Shown here: positions 58,364-64,000 of the stretch, in pieces
Layout: each line of letters starts with the position of its first letter
Numbering within the stretch: the first letter of the stretch is position 1
Origin: Jaltomata sinuosa
Taxonomy: Eukaryota > Streptophyta > Magnoliopsida > Solanales > Solanaceae
Assembly (NCBI GenBank): GCA_003996215.1
Contig: QJPP01001826.1
Coordinates: forward strand, 124,001 to 188,000
DNA: 64,000 bases
Reading direction: 5' to 3'
Position numbers and translations under genes: made by a program
Notes under the pieces: model-generated
Database searches by the model: none
Told to the model about the DNA's origin: nothing
Seen by the model: the letters and a program-made list of their open reading frames with translations, nothing else

Positions 58364-58599
58364 CTTCATTCGTCTCACTTTATATGACTCACTTTCCTTT
58401 TTAATCAGTCCCGAAAAAATTGACACATTTCTATATTAAGTAACAATTTAACTTTAAAATGTTCACTTTACCCTTAATGAAATGATTTACAATCACACAA
58501 ATATCTGACACTTATTTTAGATCACAAGTACAAAAGTCCTCATTTCTTTCTTAAACTCCGTGCCAAGTCAAACTAGATCATAAAGTGGGACGGGGGAAA
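58364..58599. mobile_element. Stowaway-like MITE (diverged)
   Basis: The left end CTTCATTCGTCTCACTTTAT pairs with the right end 'ataaagtgggacgggggaaa'. These are the CTCCCTCCGTCCCACTTTAT-type TIRs of the Stowaway group with substitutions. Confidence 0.7.
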
Positions 58600-58640
58600 C
58601 AAATTTACAATCATTATGTAATCATATATGTTAGATACTA

Positions 58641-58822
58641 CTTTCTCCGTTCACTTTTACTTGTCATTTTTTGATTTGACACACTCATTAAGAAAATAAT
58701 TATTAATATAGTTATTTTATTTAATTTGAAGAATAAATAATTAATACTAAAGGTAAAAAAGAAAAAAAAAAGTTAATAACAAAGTAAAAGTGAAAGTTCA
58801 ATTAGAAAATGAACGGAGGGAG
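58641..58822. mobile_element. Stowaway MITE
   Basis: The ends CTTTCTCCGTTCACTTT and, on the right, 'gaacggagggag' are flanked by TA on each side (58639-58640, 58823-58824). Confidence 0.85.
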
Positions 58823-58824
58823 TA

Positions 58825-59690
58825 CTCTTCTGTCCGCGATAGGTGCTTGTAAAGACAGAACCCTAGGGATGTGTGCCATGTATTTTATTCAAAATTTTCA
58901 TTTCAAATTGTCCTTTGTATTGGCTTTGCTACACTAGAACATTTTTTTTTTCCTGAAATCGTATTTTTTTTTTCCAGACTAACAAATTTGGATAGTTTTA
59001 CCTATATGTTTCATTTGCAGCTTCTCTATCTACGTATAGAAATTAAATTCAGTTCATCACTATTTATTGTAGCCTATGGTTGTATAATTATGTACATAAA
59101 CTTAATGTTTGTATAGTTGAAAAATGGTCACAAATTCAAAAGTTAATGAAAAATAGCTAATTTTTTAAATTCATAAATTGTTATGAATTTCGAATTTAAA
59201 AATATGAAACTCCATCGCAATATTCAAGACAAAATTTTGGACACTTTCATGGAATTTCATTTTTGTTTAGTTTGAAATTCATAACAATGTAATGAATTTT
59301 AAAATCTATGACAATACCTTGAATTTTTCACTTGTGTAGGATCGAAATTCATGACACCATCATATTGTTTCAGTAACAAAAGTGGCCAGCTTTTAATGAA
59401 CTTTTAGATATGATTATTTTCAAAAATCAATCTAAAAGTGACTAGGCCGTGCAATTTTTACCGAATGGCTCGTATGGCCTTGGAAATTTGTAGCTCTTAA
59501 TTCTACGCTTGAAATATATATTTTCCTTGAAAAATTAACATTGTTATTTTCATCTCAGATTAGAGAAGACTAGAAGCAAAAACCAATAGGAAAATAAATC
59601 AATTCAAACTTTCTTCTTCTTTTATTGGATTAAACGGATGTGAGTGATGCAGTTGGAATTGGTAGACAACACCTGAACAAGTCTATATAC
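58825..59690. other. AT-rich intergenic, no gene seen
   Basis: It includes a diverged repetition of 'gaaattcatgaca/gaatttcat' units at 59150-59350. No coding support. Confidence 0.4.
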
Positions 59691-59699
59691 AAAATCGGA

Positions 59700-61050
59700 A
59701 CCTAGATATCATTGTGACATGTGTATATCACATTAAATATAGAGTATATCAGAATATATTACACACATTCTCCTGGATGTCACTATGCCATTTGTATATC
59801 ACGTTATATATCGTGTATCAATTATATCACATACAGATTTTCATTAATATATAGAGATATACATAATATACATCAAAAAAAGCTGATAAATACTTGAGAA
59901 TATACACATGATATAGGTGGGGGATACAAATATGGAATCTTCTTCAATTGGAGTTTTCAATATGAAATTCAGCTCAAATTCCTTGAATCATTTTCAAATA
60001 TTTTTAAATTAATATTCAAGCTCCTTAAGATGCTTTCAACAAAATTCAATGTCACTCAATCGAGATAAATTATAAATATACATATTGAAAAAATCCAACC
60101 AAGTTTCAATGGTATTTAATGACGCTTTTAGGTCCTTATTTTTGAAATATTGATAGAGAACCCGAAAAATGAATAAATATTTCAATCCAACAACAATATC
60201 GATAAAGAATGATAAATATATTGATTAGAGTGAATGAAACTTTGAAATACCTCCCCAAACCATATCATTTTCAATCTAAAAATTGGATAATAATGATAGA
60301 GAGATTTCAGAAGAAGATCAGATATATTTGGGGAAAGTAGTAGGATACAAGCTTTAGAAGAGAGGGGTAAAATGAAAACTAAAACTATTTTATCGAATGA
60401 AAGGGGTAAAAATTAATAGGATTAAAAGGGGTAAAAATTGATCCTTGATTTATGAACAAGTGTAATTTTCTCAAAATAGTATACTAGCATGTGTTGGAGC
60501 AAATATTTTTTTTCTTTATTTTATGTGTATTTCTAAAATTCGGAGAAAAAACATAAATTGGCTATTTGAATTGTGGAGCTAAATTTTCAAATTTATTGTA
60601 TTGAGAGGAGAGATAAAAATTAATAGGATTAAAAGGGATAAAAACTGACCACTTGAATTGTGGATGAATTTAATTTTCTGAAAATAGTACACTAGCATAT
60701 GCATCCAATTTGTGTATGTATTCAAGACGCGTATGCAAAATTCAACAACAACAAAGGATAGACCTACAAGTTTATACATTATATGTATACAGATTTCAAC
60801 CGTAGTAGAAAATCAATCAACAGATATATACAAGAAGTGTATGCAAAATCCAACAATAACAAATGACAATCCTACATTGTGTACAAATTTCAACTGATAT
60901 AAAAAATCTATTAGCAGATGTATATAATTCGTGTGTGTAAAATACAATAATAACAAAGGCAACTTGTACGTGTATACATTATATGTATACAAATTTCAAC
61001 TATAACATATCAACAAACTAATATGTTTATACATAAGGCGTATATAACTC
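59700..61050. repeat. Degenerate tandem repeats with 'gtgtata..' units
   Basis: Two layers are visible. At 60395-60480 and 60613-60705 the block 'aaattaataggattaaaaggg', 'attttctcaaaatagtatactagcat' is repeated 220-230 bp apart. At 60765-61045 a unit of roughly 100-120 bp, 'tatgtatacagatttcaac', 'aacaataacaaa(g/t)g', 'gtgtatgcaaaa', recurs three times. It is AT-rich and non-coding. Confidence 0.7.
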
Positions 61051-62289
61051 AATTTGCATATTTGATATAGAGAAAAAAATACATCATAATTTTTTAACAG
61101 ACATCACGTATCTCAAAAATAAAAAATAATATTTTTTTGTATCGTATACACATAAATTGAAATTTGATATACAAAAAGATATGATTAGTGATTCAAGTGT
61201 ATCTATTTTGAGAGACTCACGATGCTAATAGAGAGATTTTAGGGAAAGAAATAAGATAGAGAGAAACATTGAAGGAGAGAGAATGGAAAATACACAATTT
61301 TAAGTCCTATTTCTACTCACTAATTTATGGATCATTGGGTGCTACTTTTGTTGGCTCAAAACGTGTGAAATGATCATTTTATGTCAATTTTCTAAAACAT
61401 GGCTAATGTATACCAATAAAGAGTCTTAGTTGGTATATGGTGCCAAAATTTCTTGGGAAAATTAGAAGAAATGACCACTCGGTCAATTTATTAACCCAAA
61501 ATTTGACCCAACTTTTCATTATTACAATAAATAGCCTTTCTGTATTACTTTCACGGTTTCAATGTTCGTCTCTCTATAATGCAATATGTATATTGAAATT
61601 AGCTTGAAGCACAACATATTTTTTGTCAATTGAAACAATAGGCAGTAGAAGTATATTAATATAATTCCAATACAACAGTATAAATTAACCCCAAATCAAC
61701 GAGAACGATCATTTAGTTCTATTACTTTTTTCGTTGAAGTGTTCTTGATTTAGAGACTGAATTCTTCTGGCTATGACTGCTTTTTGTTCCTGTAAAGCTC
61801 CCCAGAAAGAGCTGGGAAACGAGCTCACAACTAACACAAGTTGAAATCCACAATTAAAGAGCTTCGAAGCTTAAATTTTAAAATTTGGCACACCGCAAAC
61901 GTAAATTATTTCGAGTGAATTATATATCAAAAGATTTAAAATATTAAGAGGAGCTCATATCTAAAATTTGAGACTATTTATAAAAAAAATTGAGTTGATT
62001 GGGATTAGAAAAGCTTGCCACTCAAGCGCTGAATGTCTGTTACACTTTCTGATGGGAGAAGAATAAATTCGTAGATATTAACACATAGACAACTGCTCAT
62101 GTCTGAGTGTTGCTTGTGTTTTTCTTTTAGTTTTATTTTTTTTTAAATTATTTTTATTTTTTTGTGAAATGTTTGAAATAATTGGTACATAATCGATGAT
62201 TTAACAAAGTAAAATCACCTCAATCAAATGGCAACTGGATCACACAGTAGTTAAAGAAAATCAACCTAATTTCTTTTGACTCTATGCTA
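61051..62289. other. Intergenic, no gene seen
   Basis: AT-rich, without a repeat boundary or coding frame that I can support. Confidence 0.4.
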
Positions 62290-62299
62290 ACAAATATTG

Positions 62300-62495
62300 C
62301 CTGAAACGATTGATACATTACATATATATTTATACAATATCGATACACGTTTAAATATCATTTATATAGTATCGAGATATATTTATACACTATTTATACA
62401 TTATCGATACATGTTTATACATTATTTATACAATATTGATATATTACATAACTTCTATACAATATAGATACATTACATATACATTACATATACAT
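62300..62495. repeat. Short tandem 'tatacattat(c)gatac' array
   Basis: Repeated 'tttatacaatatcgataca(c/t)' and 'acattacatataca' units about 25-40 bp long, 5-7 diverged copies. Confidence 0.75.
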
Positions 62496-62775
62496 GCAAC
62501 TACTTCTTTTTTTTATGGCTACTTCATTTTTAGGCTTTTTTTTTGTAAAAAAAAACTTGACTACATTTATTGTAAACTAATTAGCTTGTTGTATATATTT
62601 GAAAATTATCCCAAACTTCTTACAATTATGACAAGGTCCAAGAACAGCCCAATGACATTATGAGCCATTTGATTTAATGGCCCAACAATGACATCACGTC
62701 TGCCCATTATTCATGCTTTGCTTTTGCATTACCATTTACCAATTCAGATGCAGGAATACTTAACTCTGATGATTA

Positions 62776-62960
62776 TCACCAAAGGATGTGGTGCAGTGGA
62801 TAAGGCTGCTCCTCACTTAATTAAAAGTTTTGATTTTAAACTCTGGGTATAAAATAATCCGTAGTAGAAAGCGCTTCCCCCTAATGATTCCTAGGCGGTG
62901 CGGATTCGAATTAGTCAAAATTCTAATGTGAATATCAAACACTGAATGAGAAACAAAAAA
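62776..62960 (+). mobile_element. tRNA-derived SINE with 14-bp target duplication
   Basis: The 5' part has a box-A-like run (GGTGCAGTGGATAAGGC, about 62791). A box-B-like GGATTCGAATTAGTC sits near 62902 and the body ends in an A-rich tail ('gagaaacaaaaaa'). AACTCTGATGATTA flanks it perfectly (62762-62775 and 62961-62974). This fits a Solanaceae SINE (SolS-type); the subfamily was not assigned. Confidence 0.9.
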
Positions 62961-62974
62961 AACTCTGATGATTA

Positions 62975-63231
62975 AATTTAGGGATTATATATCAAGATAA
63001 AGGATGTGTCTTTCGAGCTTTAAAAATTGAGTCCTCAGTGTGTGAAGCAAATCTTACCATCAATTGTTTTCCTAAGTCAATCATTTTCACCTTTTTATGT
63101 CAACATTATTGTGATAAGTCCACATTCTTGAGCCCTACATTCTTCTTGCTCTTTATCATTTGATAGTATATGTTATTCTGTTGAATTAGTTCAAGGTAGT
63201 AAGATAATAATTTTTTTGATATTTTTTATTA
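62975..63231. other. Intergenic, no gene seen
   Basis: Nothing recognisable between the SINE and the next MITE. Confidence 0.4.
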
Positions 63232-63461
63232 CTCTCTTCGTTCCTTTTTAGTTGTCATGTATACTTGTCAATTTACAAAATCAAGAGAGAATTAATTATT
63301 ATTTTTCAGTTTTGCCCTTAGCAATTAATTATTCTAAAATTAAGAGACACATAAATAGATAAAGATTAATAGGGGTATATGAGTCAAATTATATTTCTAA
63401 TTAATTTTTCTTAATGGTTGTGCAAAATCTTATCATGACAATTAAAAAGGAACGGAGGGAG
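63232..63461. mobile_element. Stowaway MITE
   Basis: The ends CTCTCTTCGTTCCTTTTTAG and 'aaaaaggaacggagggag' are inverted. TA is present on the left; the right flank is TG. Confidence 0.85.
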
Positions 63462-63514
63462 TGTTTTTTGGTATTCTTAAAAGGTGGTTAGTACGCGTTA
63501 ATAATTAATTGTTA

Positions 63515-63765
63515 CTCTCTCCGTTCAAAATTACTTGTCACTTATTTTTATTTTTGATTTTCATTTTTACTTGTCATTTTTGACATATCAAGAAAAGACA
63601 AAACAATTTTTTTAGTTTTACCCTTAATTTAATTACTACGACTTTTTGAAATACCAAATAGTCAATTTCAACTAGTACCAATTAGTAGGAATAATATGGT
63701 AAAGTCACTATGTCAATTATTGTTTTCTTAATGAGTGTGTCAAGTTAAAAAGTGATAAATAATTG
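63515..63765. mobile_element. Stowaway MITE, right end lost
   Basis: It begins CTCTCTCCGTTCAAAATTACTTGTCAC after TA and carries the inner text shared with 3041-3302 and 58641-58822 ('gtgtcaagttaaaaagtga'). The closing 'gaacggagggag' is absent. Confidence 0.7.
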
Positions 63766-64000
63766 AGTCAATTCCCTAAATGGTCACTGAACTTGTGCAA
63801 ACATGCCACTAAAATAACTTTTATTTTTTTTAGGAAGGCTTAAGTCATCGACAGACACCAAAACTTATCCGGATTATTCACTTGAACACCTCAACCCCTC
63901 CTTGTACCTATTGAACACCTCTACCATCCTACATTTAATCCATTTAAGCTTTTTTTGCCCACCTTGTGTTAGGTCTCCGACGCGTGTTAATAAGCGCATC
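63766..64000. other. Window edge, possible next repeat
   Basis: 'taaatggtcactgaac' and 'gaacacctcaacccctcc' belong to a common plant MITE/LTR flank vocabulary. The unit is cut by the window end and was not assigned. Confidence 0.35.

Noticed and set aside
58871..59116. An 81-residue Phe/Leu-rich plus-strand frame
   Set aside because: T-rich DNA gives hydrophobic frames by chance. There is no start context, splice support or family.

Overview
This is a plant nuclear window, almost certainly from the nightshade family (Solanaceae). The base composition is AT-rich and genes have short introns. The repeats are typical of the family: TS-type SINE copies ending in GTTGTTG, long LTRs beginning TGTCACGACCC, TGTCATACCCC or TGTCGCGCCC, and a decayed endogenous caulimovirid whose 7.69 kb unit size fits the solendovirus type. 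No bacterial, organellar or CRISPR-like features are seen. The species cannot be fixed from the sequence.

There are three intact host genes. At 39553-41708 (+) is a five-exon class-I (vacuolar-type) Na+,K+/H+ antiporter (NHX) of 539 codons. At 53048-55406 (+) is a two-coding-exon NETWORKED 3 (NET3)-like actin-binding NAB-domain gene. At 56140-56583 (-) is a single-exon classical arabinogalactan protein gene, convergent with NET3. The left edge (1-345) holds the broken 3' end of a second NHX copy. Positions 665-829 plus 5046-5290 are the promoter/leader of a further NHX copy whose coding part is gone. The window therefore records an eroded NHX tandem array pushed apart by about 34 kb of transposons.

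The transposon block, left to right: a CACTA element (830-5045, TSD AAT) with nested MITEs; a tandem repeat (5338-5830); a 4.3 kb solo LTR (7666-12007, TSD AAAAG); a foldback/MULE-type element (13488-14600); and a Ty1/copia element (15043-35016, TSD AATAT). The copia 5' LTR is split by a complete but broken endogenous pararetrovirus (16252-24079). Its leader is split by a 4.0 kb solo LTR (24649-28647, TSD TCACC), which is itself split by a 0.7 kb inverted-repeat element. A Tourist-like MITE (35820-35976) and a 2.2 kb solo LTR (36120-38298, TSD TGATC) follow.

Between NHX and NET3 lies an 8.7 kb Mutator-like element (about 42921-51666) carrying two convergent genes. One is a DUF1985/Ulp1-type C48 cysteine protease gene of the Kaonashi kind. 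The other is a MURA transposase with MULE catalytic core, SWIM and zinc-knuckle domains. Both are broken. Each end is filled with dispersed TGTATCC motifs in mirror orientation. The right 7 kb (57100-64000) is non-coding, with Stowaway MITEs, a SINE with a 14-bp TSD, and AT-rich tandem repeats.

All boundaries and TSDs were read by eye. No alignment or database search was run.
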